Positions 24,907 through 33,137 of a DNA stretch of 64,000 nt are shown one piece after another. The notes under the pieces were generated by a model. The model saw only the letters and a program-made list of their open reading frames with translations, had not been told where the DNA came from and made no database searches. The translations under genes were made by a program, and so were the position numbers. This stretch comes from Gammaproteobacteria bacterium UBA2679 (lineage in GTDB: Bacteria > Pseudomonadota > Gammaproteobacteria > Pseudomonadales > Oleiphilaceae): NCBI GenBank assembly GCA_002354735.1, contig DEMD01000003.1:186001-250000 (forward strand). The letters are read 5' to 3'. How positions within the stretch are numbered: position 1 is the stretch's first letter; each line of letters begins with the position of its first letter.

Positions 24907-25218
24907 GACAATTCTCCTGTGATTTGTACAGGTTGCATTGTCTGTCGGCAGATTGGTTTTACTGTGAGGATTGTGTGAGCAGCCATGCCAGTGCCTGGCG
25001 CCGCACAGTAATCGTTTAATCGGATGCCGGTATCGCTAACGTACAGACGGAAAGGCGCTGTTTACCAGCACAACCAAGCCGCTTTATAACGGTGGGCATC
25101 TGACAAGAGCGTTCTTTCTCGCTCAAAGATGCCTTCTTTTAACTAGTTTAAAACAGGGTGCGCCAGCTTTGGTGTTCAATGGGGCCCCCTCACCCGGCGT
25201 ACAAGGTCAAGCTCTCAA
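24907..25218. other. Divergent intergenic region, sortase operon / small membrane gene
   Basis: About 310 bp without a supportable gene. It holds the cre-tag-like repeat near the sortase-target start. Toward the other side lie an AT-rich imperfect palindrome around AACTAGTT (25142-25149) and a GGGGCCCC block (25180-25187). I see no clear sigma-70 promoter for the rightward genes. Confidence 0.5.
24964..24979 (-). promoter_or_regulatory. cre-tag-like direct repeat, candidate CreB site
   Basis: On the minus strand the sequence is CTCAC-ACAATC-CTCAC: two identical five-base repeats with a six-base spacer. The known CreB site in enteric bacteria is TTCAC-N6-TTCAC, so each half differs only in its first base. 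It lies 58-73 bp upstream of the ATG of the sortase-target gene, first gene of the operon that encodes CreB itself. Autoregulation is inferred. Confidence 0.6.
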
Positions 25219-25491
25219 TTGAATCTGGAATCAGTTTTTGAATGGTCGGCCTCGCTGACTGGCGTATTCGCCGCCATCGCCGTTGCAATGAATGCAGGTA
25301 GCAGAGTTACCGGTGCAGGGTTCGTGGTATTTACAATCTCCTCCGTGTGCTGGATTGTTGCTGCCCTGATGCAGAAAGAAACCCCACTTGCCTTGCAGAA
25401 TGGAGTCCTCTTTATCATCAATTGTGTTGGAATCTATCGCTATCTTATTCGGCCCGCGCTGATCACTCCCAAGGGGGCGCCCGCAGAATGA
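25219..25491 (+). CDS. Small membrane protein with three predicted helices
   Basis: A 90-residue protein with three hydrophobic segments (LTGVFAAIAVAMNAG, GFVVFTISSVCWIVAALM, NGVLFIINCVGIYRYL). It resembles a half-size PnuC/SWEET-like unit, but I cannot name a function. TTG start at 25219, weakly supported. Its stop overlaps the start of the Crp/Fnr-type regulator by 4 bp, so the two are translated together and may act together. Confidence 0.7.
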   Translation: MNLESVFEWSASLTGVFAAIAVAMNAGSRVTGAGFVVFTISSVCWIVAALMQKETPLALQNGVLFIINCVGIYRYLIRPALITPKGAPAE

Positions 25492-26219
25492 GCTGTCTGA
25501 TCGACAAGATGAACTATTACATCGACCTGAGCAGCGAGGAAAAATCAGTGCTGCTCGACCTCGAGAGCATAAAGGTTCAACACAAGGCCAGAACGATCAT
25601 CTATCACCAGGAAGCGCAGGTGGGTGATATATTCGTAGTCAAGGACGGTTGGGTGGCATCTTTCTCCCAGTTGCCTAACGGCAATCGAACCATCCTGAAC
25701 ATCCATTATCCCGGCGATATTGTCGGCTCGTCATCAATGCCCTTCGAGATCCATGCCTCGGGGCTGATGAGCATTACGCAGGCGACCTTATGCCCATTCC
25801 CCAAACAGAAATTCGCGAATATCTTCAGGCACCATCCAAATCTTTCGGCGCTGCTCTACAGCATGAGTCTCCAGGAGAAGATGGTTCTGGTGGATCGACT
25901 GAAAGCGATTGGCCGCATGCCCGGGAAAAATCGTCTGATGTTATTCGTACTGCAGGCCCACGCTCGCCAGACAGCCTTTCGAAATCTTGATGCGCTAACG
26001 TTCGAGTTTCCGCTCTCACAGGAGCTGATAGGCGATGCCATCGGCTTGACGACCGTGTATGTCAATCGCACAGTCCGCGAACTCGAAGAAGAGGGTCTGA
26101 TGAGCGTACGTAATCGTGAGGTCACGATTTTCAACAAGAGACGCATGGTTGAACTCTGCGACTTCAAGGACCGCTATCGCCGGCTCGATACCACCTGGTT
26201 TCCAGGCTCCATCAACTAA
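25488..26219 (+). CDS. Crp/Fnr-family transcriptional regulator
   Basis: 243 residues with an N-terminal cyclic-nucleotide-type beta-roll (IYHQEAQVGDIFVVKDGWVAS, HYPGDIVGSSSMPF) and a C-terminal winged helix (LSQELIGDAIGLTTVYVNRTVRELEEEGL). Only one cysteine lies near the N-terminus, so it is not an oxygen-sensing FNR with an iron-sulfur cluster, and cAMP-binding residues are not evident. The ligand is unknown. Starts at ATG 25488 inside an ATGA overlap with the small membrane gene. Confidence 0.85.
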   Translation: MSCLIDKMNYYIDLSSEEKSVLLDLESIKVQHKARTIIYHQEAQVGDIFVVKDGWVASFSQLPNGNRTILNIHYPGDIVGSSSMPFEIHASGLMSITQATLCPFPKQKFANIFRHHPNLSALLYSMSLQEKMVLVDRLKAIGRMPGKNRLMLFVLQAHARQTAFRNLDALTFEFPLSQELIGDAIGLTTVYVNRTVRELEEEGLMSVRNREVTIFNKRRMVELCDFKDRYRRLDTTWFPGSIN

Positions 26220-26318
26220 AGCACGCAGCAGGGCCCCAAGACGCGCCCTTTATCGGTATAATGATGGATCAAGGCAGCTTTGAGATGCCAGCAAACCACT
26301 TTTTATCGTTGTATCAGA

Positions 26319-27326
26319 ATGCATAAGCGCCCAACCACGAAATTCAGTGTTGCCCCGATGATGGACTGGACGGACCGACATTACCGGTACTTCGCCCGCC
26401 TCCTGAACAGGGAGGTCGTCCTGTACACCGAAATGGTCACAACCGGTGCACTTATTCACGGCGATACCGATCGCTTCCTGGCCTATGATCCCTCGGAGCA
26501 TCCGCTCGTACTCCAGCTCGGTGGCAGCAATCCTGAGGAGCTCGCGCAATGCGCCCGCATGGCGCAGCAGCGCGGCTACGATGCCGTCAACCTGAATGTC
26601 GGCTGCCCCAGTGATCGAGTGCAGAACAACATGATTGGCGCCTGCCTGATGGCCCACCCACAGCTGGTCCGGGATTGCCTTAATGCAATGCGTGAAGCAG
26701 TGGACATTCCTGTGACCATCAAGCACCGAATTGGCATCGACGACCAGGATGGCGAAGATAGCCTGCATCACTTTGTGGACACAGTTAGTGGCTCCGGATG
26801 CTCGACCTTCGTTGTCCATGCCCGCAAGGCCCTGCTACAGGGGCTGTCTCCGAAGCAGAACCGTGAGGTGCCGCCCCTGATCTACGAGCGGGTCTACCGC
26901 CTCAAGGCGGCCTTTCCGGAGCTCGATATTATCATCAACGGCGGTATCGATTCGACGCAGGCCAGCCTTGAGCACCTGCAACATGTCGATGGTGTGATGA
27001 TTGGCCGGGCCGCCTACCAGACCCCCTGGCTCCTTGCAGAACTGCCGGGCGGCTTGGCTCATGATGTCTCTGAAGGCCCCACCGACATCGAACGGCGTCT
27101 CCAGGTTGCCCGGCAGTTCCTTGATTACGTGGAACGGGAGCACGCTGAAGGCACGCGCGTCTGGGCCATGCTCCGCCACATTCTTGGCCTGTTCCATGCC
27201 CAGAAAGGCGGCAGGGTCTTCAGACGGGTGCTGAGTACCGAAGCCGTGCGTCCGGGCACGTCACCTGCGGTTTTTGCCCGCGCCATTGACACTGTCGAAG
27301 CATTGCAATACAACGAAGCAAGCTAG
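26319..27326 (+). CDS. dusA: tRNA-dihydrouridine(20/20a) synthase DusA
   Basis: FMN enzyme reducing uridines 20/20a in the D-loop of tRNA. The start reads KFSVAPMMDWTDRHYRYFARLL, the DusA hallmark; the catalytic Cys lies in VNLNVGCPSDRVQNN, the phosphate-binding part in IINGGIDS and MIGRAAY. ATG 26319 gives the usual 335-residue protein; the upstream TTG at 26280 would add an unsupported leader. Followed 22 bp later by tal, a pairing I recall from Pseudomonas. Confidence 0.92.
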   Translation: MHKRPTTKFSVAPMMDWTDRHYRYFARLLNREVVLYTEMVTTGALIHGDTDRFLAYDPSEHPLVLQLGGSNPEELAQCARMAQQRGYDAVNLNVGCPSDRVQNNMIGACLMAHPQLVRDCLNAMREAVDIPVTIKHRIGIDDQDGEDSLHHFVDTVSGSGCSTFVVHARKALLQGLSPKQNREVPPLIYERVYRLKAAFPELDIIINGGIDSTQASLEHLQHVDGVMIGRAAYQTPWLLAELPGGLAHDVSEGPTDIERRLQVARQFLDYVEREHAEGTRVWAMLRHILGLFHAQKGGRVFRRVLSTEAVRPGTSPAVFARAIDTVEALQYNEAS

Positions 27327-27351
27327 TCCCCCAACAGATTCAGGATGAATG

Positions 27352-28302
27352 ATGGCCAATCTACTCGAGCAACTCCGAACCATGACCTCCGTGGTTGCAG
27401 ACACTGGCGATGTTGAGGCCATCCTCAAGCATCGGCCCGACGACGCAACTACCAACCCATCGCTTCTGCTCAAGGCTGTCGACCTGCCGCACTACCGAAC
27501 GCTGCTCGACCAGGCCGTTAAAGCTGGCGATGGTAATGTCGAAGTCGTTTGTGATCGCTTTGCCACACTGGTGGGTGGTGAAATCCTCCAGGTCATCGAG
27601 GGCTATGTATCAACCGAGGTCGATGCCCGTCTCTCCTTCGACACTGCTGCCACCGTCAGCAAGGCCAAGCAGATCATCGAGTACTATGAAGCAGCCGGGA
27701 TTGCTCGCGATCGCATTCTGATCAAGATTGCAGCCACCTGGGAAGGCATCCAGGCAGCAGCTGAGCTCGAGCAACAGGGCATACAGTGCAACCTGACGCT
27801 GCTGTTCAGCTTTGCCCAGGCCCGCGCCTGTGCCGATGCCGGCGCCACCTTGATAAGCCCCTTCGTCGGCCGGATCTATGATTGGTACAAGCGCGATCGC
27901 GACGTGCGCCACATCGACCCGATCGATGACCCCGGCGTCAAATCGGTTGCGCAGATCTACGAGTTCTACAAACGACATGGCTTCAGGACCATTGTAATGG
28001 GGGCCAGTTTCCGTCATATCGGTCAGATCACTGCCCTCGCCGGCTGCGACAAGCTCACCATAGCGCCGAATTTGCTGCAGGAACTCGCTGAAACCGAAGA
28101 AGACCTGCAGCGCGCATTGCCGCCTCATGACAGCGAGCCTGAAGCGCGGCCGGCAGCACTGACAGAAGCCGAGTTCCGCTGGATGCTGAATGAGGATGCC
28201 ATGGCAACGGAGAAGCTGGCTGAAGGTATCCGTACCTTCGCTGCCGATCAGATTGCGCTGGAACGCATCGTCAAACGGGCTATACAGGGTGATGTGCGGT
28301 AA
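27352..28302 (+). CDS. tal: Transaldolase
   Basis: Pentose-phosphate enzyme transferring dihydroxyacetone between sugar phosphates. The Schiff-base Lys is in [12 protein letters not shown], and the family motifs [12 protein letters not shown] and [11 protein letters not shown] ([18 protein letters not shown]) are present. There are two adjacent ATG codons; the second (27352) has better spacing to CAGGA. Length (316 residues) is normal for TalB. Its stop overlaps the cysC start by one base. Confidence 0.95.
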   Translation: MANLLEQLRTMTSVVADTGDVEAILKHRPDDATTNPSLLLKAVDLPHYRTLLDQAVKAGDGNVEVVCDRFATLVGGEILQVIEGYVSTEVDARLSFDTAATVSKAKQIIEYYEAAGIARDRILIKIAATWEGIQAAAELEQQGIQCNLTLLFSFAQARACADAGATLISPFVGRIYDWYKRDRDVRHIDPIDDPGVKSVAQIYEFYKRHGFRTIVMGASFRHIGQITALAGCDKLTIAPNLLQELAETEEDLQRALPPHDSEPEARPAALTEAEFRWMLNEDAMATEKLAEGIRTFAADQIALERIVKRAIQGDVR

Positions 28303-28967
28303 TGAGCGAGCAGAAGAACAGCAACATTGTCTGGCAGGCTTACAAGGTCAGCGCCACTCAGCGGGCAGAGCAGAAGGACCAGCAGCCCTGCGTAGTCTGG
28401 CTGACCGGCCTCAGCGGCGCTGGCAAGTCCACATTGGCCAGCGCACTTGACAGTCGCCTGCATCAGATGGGCCACCATACCTATGTGCTCGACGGGGACA
28501 ACGTGCGCCACGGCCTCAACAAGGATCTGGGATTTTCTGAAGTGGACAGGGTCGAGAACATCCGACGCGTGGGGGAAACTGCCTGTCTGATGGTGGATGC
28601 AGGCCTGATTGTGATCACGGCCTTCATTTCGCCATTCCGAAAAGACCGCAAAATGGTGAAGTCACTACTCAAGCCAGGGCAATTTATCGAAGTTCACGTC
28701 TCGACGCCTCTGGAAACCTGTGAAGGCCGTGATACCAAGGGCTTGTACAAGAAGGCGCGCTGCGGTCAGATCAAGGATTTTACCGGTGTGAACTCGCCGT
28801 ATGAAGTTCCGGCCTCAGCCGATATCAGCATAGACACCAGCAGCCGTAGCCTGGACGAATGTATCGATGAACTCGTCGATTACCTCACGCAGTACGGCTA
28901 CATCCGAAAGCTGACCAATACCGATCAGCCTCCTGTGACCGACATCAGCCGAGCCGGGCAGGCCTGA
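28302..28967 (+). CDS. cysC: Adenylylsulfate kinase
   Basis: Phosphorylates APS to PAPS. The P-loop is [11 protein letters not shown]; further family motifs are [25 protein letters not shown] and the lid region [13 protein letters not shown] with [26 protein letters not shown]. It is a free-standing enzyme rather than a CysNC fusion, and it is linked to tal by a one-base overlap (TAATG). It converges with lolD and overlaps it by 23 bp. Confidence 0.93.
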   Translation: MSEQKNSNIVWQAYKVSATQRAEQKDQQPCVVWLTGLSGAGKSTLASALDSRLHQMGHHTYVLDGDNVRHGLNKDLGFSEVDRVENIRRVGETACLMVDAGLIVITAFISPFRKDRKMVKSLLKPGQFIEVHVSTPLETCEGRDTKGLYKKARCGQIKDFTGVNSPYEVPASADISIDTSSRSLDECIDELVDYLTQYGYIRKLTNTDQPPVTDISRAGQA

Positions 28968-29652
28968 GCACACCATGCTCCAGCGCATACACGGTCTGCA
29001 TGGTATTGGCGAGCGCGTGATCGTGCGTCACTAGCACGAAGGCAATGGCCAGACGATCAACCAGGTCGCGAAGAATGGCAGTAACCTGATCGGCCGTGTT
29101 CGGGTCGAGATTGCCCGTGGGCTCATCCATCATCACACATGATGGCTCTGTCACCAGGGCTCGGGCGATAGCCACACGCTGGCGTTCTCCGCCCGACAGT
29201 GCGCCCGGCTTGTGCTGTAGCCTGTGTTTCAGCCCCACTTGCTCCAGGTAGGCCTCCGCCCGCGAACGCGCCTTCGAAACCGGTAGCTTGCGCAGCAGCA
29301 ATGGCATTGCCACGTTTTCCAGTGCCGTGAACTCTGGCAACAGATGATGAAACTGGTACACAAACCCAAGATGCTGATTGCGCTGGCTGGCTTTCGCCGC
29401 CTCGCCGATCGTCGTGAGGTCTGTGCCAGCCAGTTCGATGCGCCCCCTGGTCGGGCTGTCCAGGCCACCAAGCAGATTCAGCAGTGTCGACTTGCCGGAA
29501 CCGCTGGCACCGATAATGGCTACCGTGTCGCCAGGAAATATGTCGATCGAGATATCGTTGAAGATCTCGATTTCCGTTCGCCCCTGTTGATAGGCCTTTC
29601 CCAGACCGGAACAGCGGATGACCGGCTTGGTTCGGTCGATGACATTATTCAT
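28945..29652 (-). CDS. lolD: Lipoprotein-releasing ABC transporter ATPase LolD
   Basis: Drives extraction of lipoproteins from the inner membrane. It has Walker [10 protein letters not shown], the Lol-specific [11 protein letters not shown] region, the Q-loop in [18 protein letters not shown], signature LSGGERQR and Walker [13 protein letters not shown]. 235 residues. The start at 29652 overlaps the permease gene by 8 bp. It is the last gene of its strand; no second permease gene follows. Confidence 0.93.
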   Translation of the reverse strand: MNNVIDRTKPVIRCSGLGKAYQQGRTEIEIFNDISIDIFPGDTVAIIGASGSGKSTLLNLLGGLDSPTRGRIELAGTDLTTIGEAAKASQRNQHLGFVYQFHHLLPEFTALENVAMPLLLRKLPVSKARSRAEAYLEQVGLKHRLQHKPGALSGGERQRVAIARALVTEPSCVMMDEPTGNLDPNTADQVTAILRDLVDRLAIAFVLVTHDHALANTMQTVYALEHGVLRPARLG

Positions 29653-30886
29653 AGCGAAGAGCCTCGGCAGGCGCGATTTTGGACGCCTTCATGGCGGGAT
29701 AGATGGTAGCCAGGAACGCCAGGCCCAGGGCACTGCCGCAGATAATCGCCACGTCGTTCCACAGCAATTGTGAAGGAAGATAGCTGATGAAGTAGACGTC
29801 TGCGCTGAGGAACTGGAAGCCGAGCGTCTGTTCGACCCAAGCGATCAGGCCGCTGATGTTGCTAGCCAGCAACACACCCAGCACTGCACCACTGAAAATA
29901 CCGATGCAGCCGATTAGTAGCCCCTGGAACAGGAAGATGCGCAGAATAGTGCCAGGGGTGGCCCCCATTGTTCGCAGTATGGCGATGTCTGCGCGCTTGT
30001 CCGTCACCACCATCACCAGCGTCGAGACAATGTTGAAGGCTGCGACGGCGATGATCATCATCAACAGCAGCCCGACCAGTGTCTTTTCCATGCGAATGGC
30101 CTGAAACAGGTTGCCATGGCTTCGCGTCCAGTCACTCGCAGAATAGTTCGAGCCGAGCTCACCCACTGCCCGCCATGCGACCTGCTGGGCCTTGAAGAGA
30201 TCATCGACCTTGAGCCGGATGCCATCAACACGCTCGCCCATACGCTTGAGTTTGGCCGCATCATCGATGTGGATCAGTGCCAGGTTGCCGTCGATCTCTG
30301 CGCCGACGCTGAAGATGCCTACGACCTTGAAACGCTTAAGCCGGGGGAATACTCCGGCTGGGGTCACAGAGGCCTCTGGCAGCACCACAGTGACCTTGTC
30401 GCCTATCCTGGCATGCATGTACGAAGCAAGGATGTCACCGAGCACGATATTGAACTCACCGCTCTCCAGGTCGTCCAGCGAGCCGGCCTTCATATGGTTC
30501 TGAACGATGGAGACGCCCTTCTCGAGCTCGGGCTCAATGCCGTTGAGCAACATCCCTCGAACGCTGCCGGCCGAGGTCAGCATGCCCTGCGCGTGGATAT
30601 AGGGCGCCATGGCGACGATATCGGGACTATCGGGAATCTTCTCAGCAATGGCCTGCCAGTCACGCATGCCATCGTAGGCCTGAATGGTAGCGTGCGGCAC
30701 CATGCCGAGAATGCGTTCACGCAATTCACGATCAAAGCCATTCATGACCGACATCACAGTGATAAGCACCAGCACACCCAGTGCAAGGCCGATCATGGAT
30801 GACAGCGAAATGAAGGAAATGAAGTGGTTGCCCTTCTTCGCCCAGGTGTAGCGAAGTCCGATGAAAAACGGAAGTGGTTTGAACAT
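29645..30886 (-). CDS. Lipoprotein-releasing system permease (LolC/LolE/LolF type)
   Basis: Inner-membrane permease with one N-terminal helix (FISFISLSSMIGLALGVLVLITVMSVMNGFD), a periplasmic domain of about 220 residues and three C-terminal helices, the FtsX/MacB layout. The C-terminal half (VAAFNIVSTLVMVVTDKRADIAILRTMGA) is shared by LolC and LolE. Being the only permease gene next to lolD, it may serve as both subunits, as LolF does. The start ATG 30886 is divergent from the PilZ gene. Confidence 0.88.
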   Translation of the reverse strand: MFKPLPFFIGLRYTWAKKGNHFISFISLSSMIGLALGVLVLITVMSVMNGFDRELRERILGMVPHATIQAYDGMRDWQAIAEKIPDSPDIVAMAPYIHAQGMLTSAGSVRGMLLNGIEPELEKGVSIVQNHMKAGSLDDLESGEFNIVLGDILASYMHARIGDKVTVVLPEASVTPAGVFPRLKRFKVVGIFSVGAEIDGNLALIHIDDAAKLKRMGERVDGIRLKVDDLFKAQQVAWRAVGELGSNYSASDWTRSHGNLFQAIRMEKTLVGLLLMMIIAVAAFNIVSTLVMVVTDKRADIAILRTMGATPGTILRIFLFQGLLIGCIGIFSGAVLGVLLASNISGLIAWVEQTLGFQFLSADVYFISYLPSQLLWNDVAIICGSALGLAFLATIYPAMKASKIAPAEALRYE

Positions 30887-30921
30887 TCTTCAAAAAATCC
30901 TTCAGGACTGCGGCGAGCCAC

Positions 30922-30927
30922 TATAAT
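30922..30927 (+). promoter_or_regulatory. Candidate -10 box (TATAAT)
   Basis: A consensus TATAAT in the 132-bp gap between the divergent Lol and PilZ genes, 92 bp before the PilZ start. There is no convincing -35 element at 17 bp spacing, so it is only a candidate. Confidence 0.35.
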
Positions 30928-31018
30928 AAATAAATGGCGGCGTTGCGACTGCCCTCTGCATCTATCAGAAAGGCTAGCGAATCGCCCATGAAATCAAGCA
31001 ACAGACCTATGGCCCACG

Positions 31019-31651
31019 ATGAACGACTTCCCCAACAACAGACGTAATTTCTTTCGTGTCAGAACAATGGCACAGATTGAATACCACGCTGTCCGTGCCG
31101 ATCGCGATGATGAGCTCAGCGTTCGGCCAGTGTACTACGAGCTGCTGACCGAGCTGCAGAAGATCGACGTCGAGTGCCAGCGAGCCCTGACGAGCCTGCA
31201 TGATCTGCCGGAGGTGAACAGACACATCGTCTCACTGTTCAAGTTGCAGAGCCGAAAGATCGACCTGATTGCACGCACACTAGCGCTTACCGAAGACAAG
31301 CTCGACGAGCAGCGCCTGACTGAAATCAGCCTGAGCGAGGGCGGCATGGCTTTTCAGGTGGGCGGGATGCAGCAGCCAGGCGACCGCCTGGCCGTGAAGG
31401 CGACCTTTCTGCCTGGGTATACCACCATGATCGTTCACGTCGAAGTCATTGACGTGCAGCATGAAGAGGACGGCTACTGGGTCCGAACCGCATTTCTGGA
31501 CCTGGACGAAAGCCAGCGACAGCTTATCGCCAAGCACATTCTTCGCATGCAGCAGAATGAACGGCGTCGCTATTACGAAGAATCAGCCGAGCCTGTCATC
31601 ACGCCGGTGGACCGTCACCACATGTTTCGGGACGACGACCTGCTGGGTTAG
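31019..31651 (+). CDS. PilZ-domain protein with N-terminal helical region
   Basis: 210 residues. The start contains RRNFFRV, an RxxxR-like c-di-GMP motif, and the C-terminal half reads EISLSEGGMAFQV, matching the (D/N)xSxxG element, so both binding elements are present though split by a helical stretch of about 80 residues (VNRHIVSLFKLQSRKIDLIARTLALTEDKL). A PilZ gene divergent from lolC is what I recall in Pseudomonas. Function is unknown; c-di-GMP binding is inference. Confidence 0.8.
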   Translation: MNDFPNNRRNFFRVRTMAQIEYHAVRADRDDELSVRPVYYELLTELQKIDVECQRALTSLHDLPEVNRHIVSLFKLQSRKIDLIARTLALTEDKLDEQRLTEISLSEGGMAFQVGGMQQPGDRLAVKATFLPGYTTMIVHVEVIDVQHEEDGYWVRTAFLDLDESQRQLIAKHILRMQQNERRRYYEESAEPVITPVDRHHMFRDDDLLG

Positions 31652-31734
31652 TCGTTAGCATTCTGATCAGCCAACTTGTCCCGGCGCGGTGTCCGTTGCC
31701 GCTCGGGACGGGCAACGCACGGGAGTACAGACCA

Positions 31735-32034
31735 TTGAAGACGCTTCAACTCATTACGCCAGCCCTGCTCTGCCTGGGACTTACCTTAGCCCCTGTACAA
31801 GCCGACGAACTGAAGATCGGCGTCGCTTCGCAAATGCAGAGACAGAAGTCCGCCTACGACGGTAAGCTACCGGAGCCGGGTCTTGCTCAGGATACCGTTC
31901 AGCGTGAGTTCGGTGAGCCTGTCAGAGTGAGAGGCCCTGTCGGCGACCCGGCGATCACGATCTGGGAATATCCCGGATATTCCGTGTTTTTCGAAAACAA
32001 TACTGTGATTCACACCGTTCTGAAGTCAGGGTAA
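31735..32034 (+). CDS. Small exported protein, conserved in pseudomonads
   Basis: 99 residues with a signal peptide (LQLITPALLCLGLTLAPVQA) cleaved before DELKIGVAS. The mature part (TVQREFGEPVRVRGPVGDPAITIWEYPGYSVFFENNTVIHTVL) resembles small periplasmic proteins with a BamE/SmpA-like pattern. TTG 31735 is preceded by GGGAG; the frame is open 39 bp further upstream but without a better signal. No function can be assigned. Confidence 0.72.
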   Translation: MKTLQLITPALLCLGLTLAPVQADELKIGVASQMQRQKSAYDGKLPEPGLAQDTVQREFGEPVRVRGPVGDPAITIWEYPGYSVFFENNTVIHTVLKSG

Positions 32035-32075
32035 AGTACGCAGCTCTCTCAGCCACCGAAAACAGTTGACCTACA

Positions 32076-33137
32076 TTGACACAGACAAGAAGAATCCGAC
32101 TGCCCGCAGAGTGGGAGCCGCAGAGCGCGGTGCTACTCACCTGGCCCCATGAACAGACCGACTGGCAGGATCAGCTCGAGCGTGCACATGCCACGTTCCT
32201 GGAGATCGCGCTGGCCATCTGCCGTCATCAGGCCCTCATCATCAACTGCCAGTCCTTCGAGATCATCGAGCGTATTGCTGATGAACTCGGTGCTGCGGGT
32301 GTGGATCCACGCCAGGTCAAACTGGTTCACGCACCATCCAATGATACCTGGGTGCGCGACCATGGCCCGATCACGGTCTACGAGCGCATGCCAGGCGAGC
32401 AGGAGCCGGAAGCCGTACTGATCGACTTCCAGTTCAATGCCTGGGGCGGCAAGTTCGCGGCGGAGAAAGACAATCAGCTCACGACCATCCTGCACGAGCT
32501 CGATACCTTCGGCATGACTCAGCTGCATCATGTGGACTACATCCTCGAAGGTGGTGCCATCGAGTCCAACGGGGCGGGCACGATTCTCACGACGACCCGC
32601 TGTGTGACGAGTGCCACGCGCAATCCCGAACAGACCAAGACCAGCGTCGGCAAGATCTTCGCCAAGCATTTCGGCTGCGATACCGTGCACTGGCTGGATC
32701 ACGGCTACCTCGCCGGCGACGATACCGATGGTCATATCGACACCCTGGCGCGCTTCTATGGCGAGCGGCAGATCTGCTATGTGCAATGCCAGGACCCTGA
32801 GGACGAGCACAAGTCGGCGCTCGATGCCATGGAAGCCCAGCTGCAGGCCTTGCGCACCAGCGACCACCAGCCCTACGAACTGACGCCTCTCCCTATGGTT
32901 TCGCCGCAGTTCGACGACGAGGGCAACCGTCTGCCAGCAACCTACGCCAACTTCCTTATTATCAACGATGCGGTGCTACTACCGACCTATAGCGCGCTGG
33001 AAGACGAGGAAGCCATTCGCATCATGCGCAAATGCTTCCCCGATCGCGAAATCATCCCCATCGACTGCAGTGTCCTCATAACCCAGGGCGGCAGCCTGCA
33101 CTGCGTTACCATGCAGCTCCCGGAGGGTGTCGACTGA
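32076..33137 (+). CDS. aguA: Agmatine deiminase family protein
   Basis: Converts agmatine to N-carbamoylputrescine in arginine-decarboxylase-derived putrescine synthesis. Family motifs are LPAEWEPQSAVLLTWPH at the start, NDTWVRDHGPI, NAWGGKF, LEGGAIESNGAGT, DHGYLAGDDTDGHIDTLARF and the catalytic Cys in QGGSLHCVTMQLP at the C-terminus. Start is TTG 32076. No aguB is adjacent. Its stop overlaps the moxR start by one base. Confidence 0.9.
   Translation: MTQTRRIRLPAEWEPQSAVLLTWPHEQTDWQDQLERAHATFLEIALAICRHQALIINCQSFEIIERIADELGAAGVDPRQVKLVHAPSNDTWVRDHGPITVYERMPGEQEPEAVLIDFQFNAWGGKFAAEKDNQLTTILHELDTFGMTQLHHVDYILEGGAIESNGAGTILTTTRCVTSATRNPEQTKTSVGKIFAKHFGCDTVHWLDHGYLAGDDTDGHIDTLARFYGERQICYVQCQDPEDEHKSALDAMEAQLQALRTSDHQPYELTPLPMVSPQFDDEGNRLPATYANFLIINDAVLLPTYSALEDEEAIRIMRKCFPDREIIPIDCSVLITQGGSLHCVTMQLPEGVD

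Noticed and set aside
30116-30802. 228-codon plus-strand frame inside the Lol permease
   Set aside because: Antisense to a well-conserved permease; no family feature.
32133-32867. 244-codon frame antisense to agmatine deiminase
   Set aside because: Shadow of the deiminase gene, which has all catalytic motifs on the plus strand.
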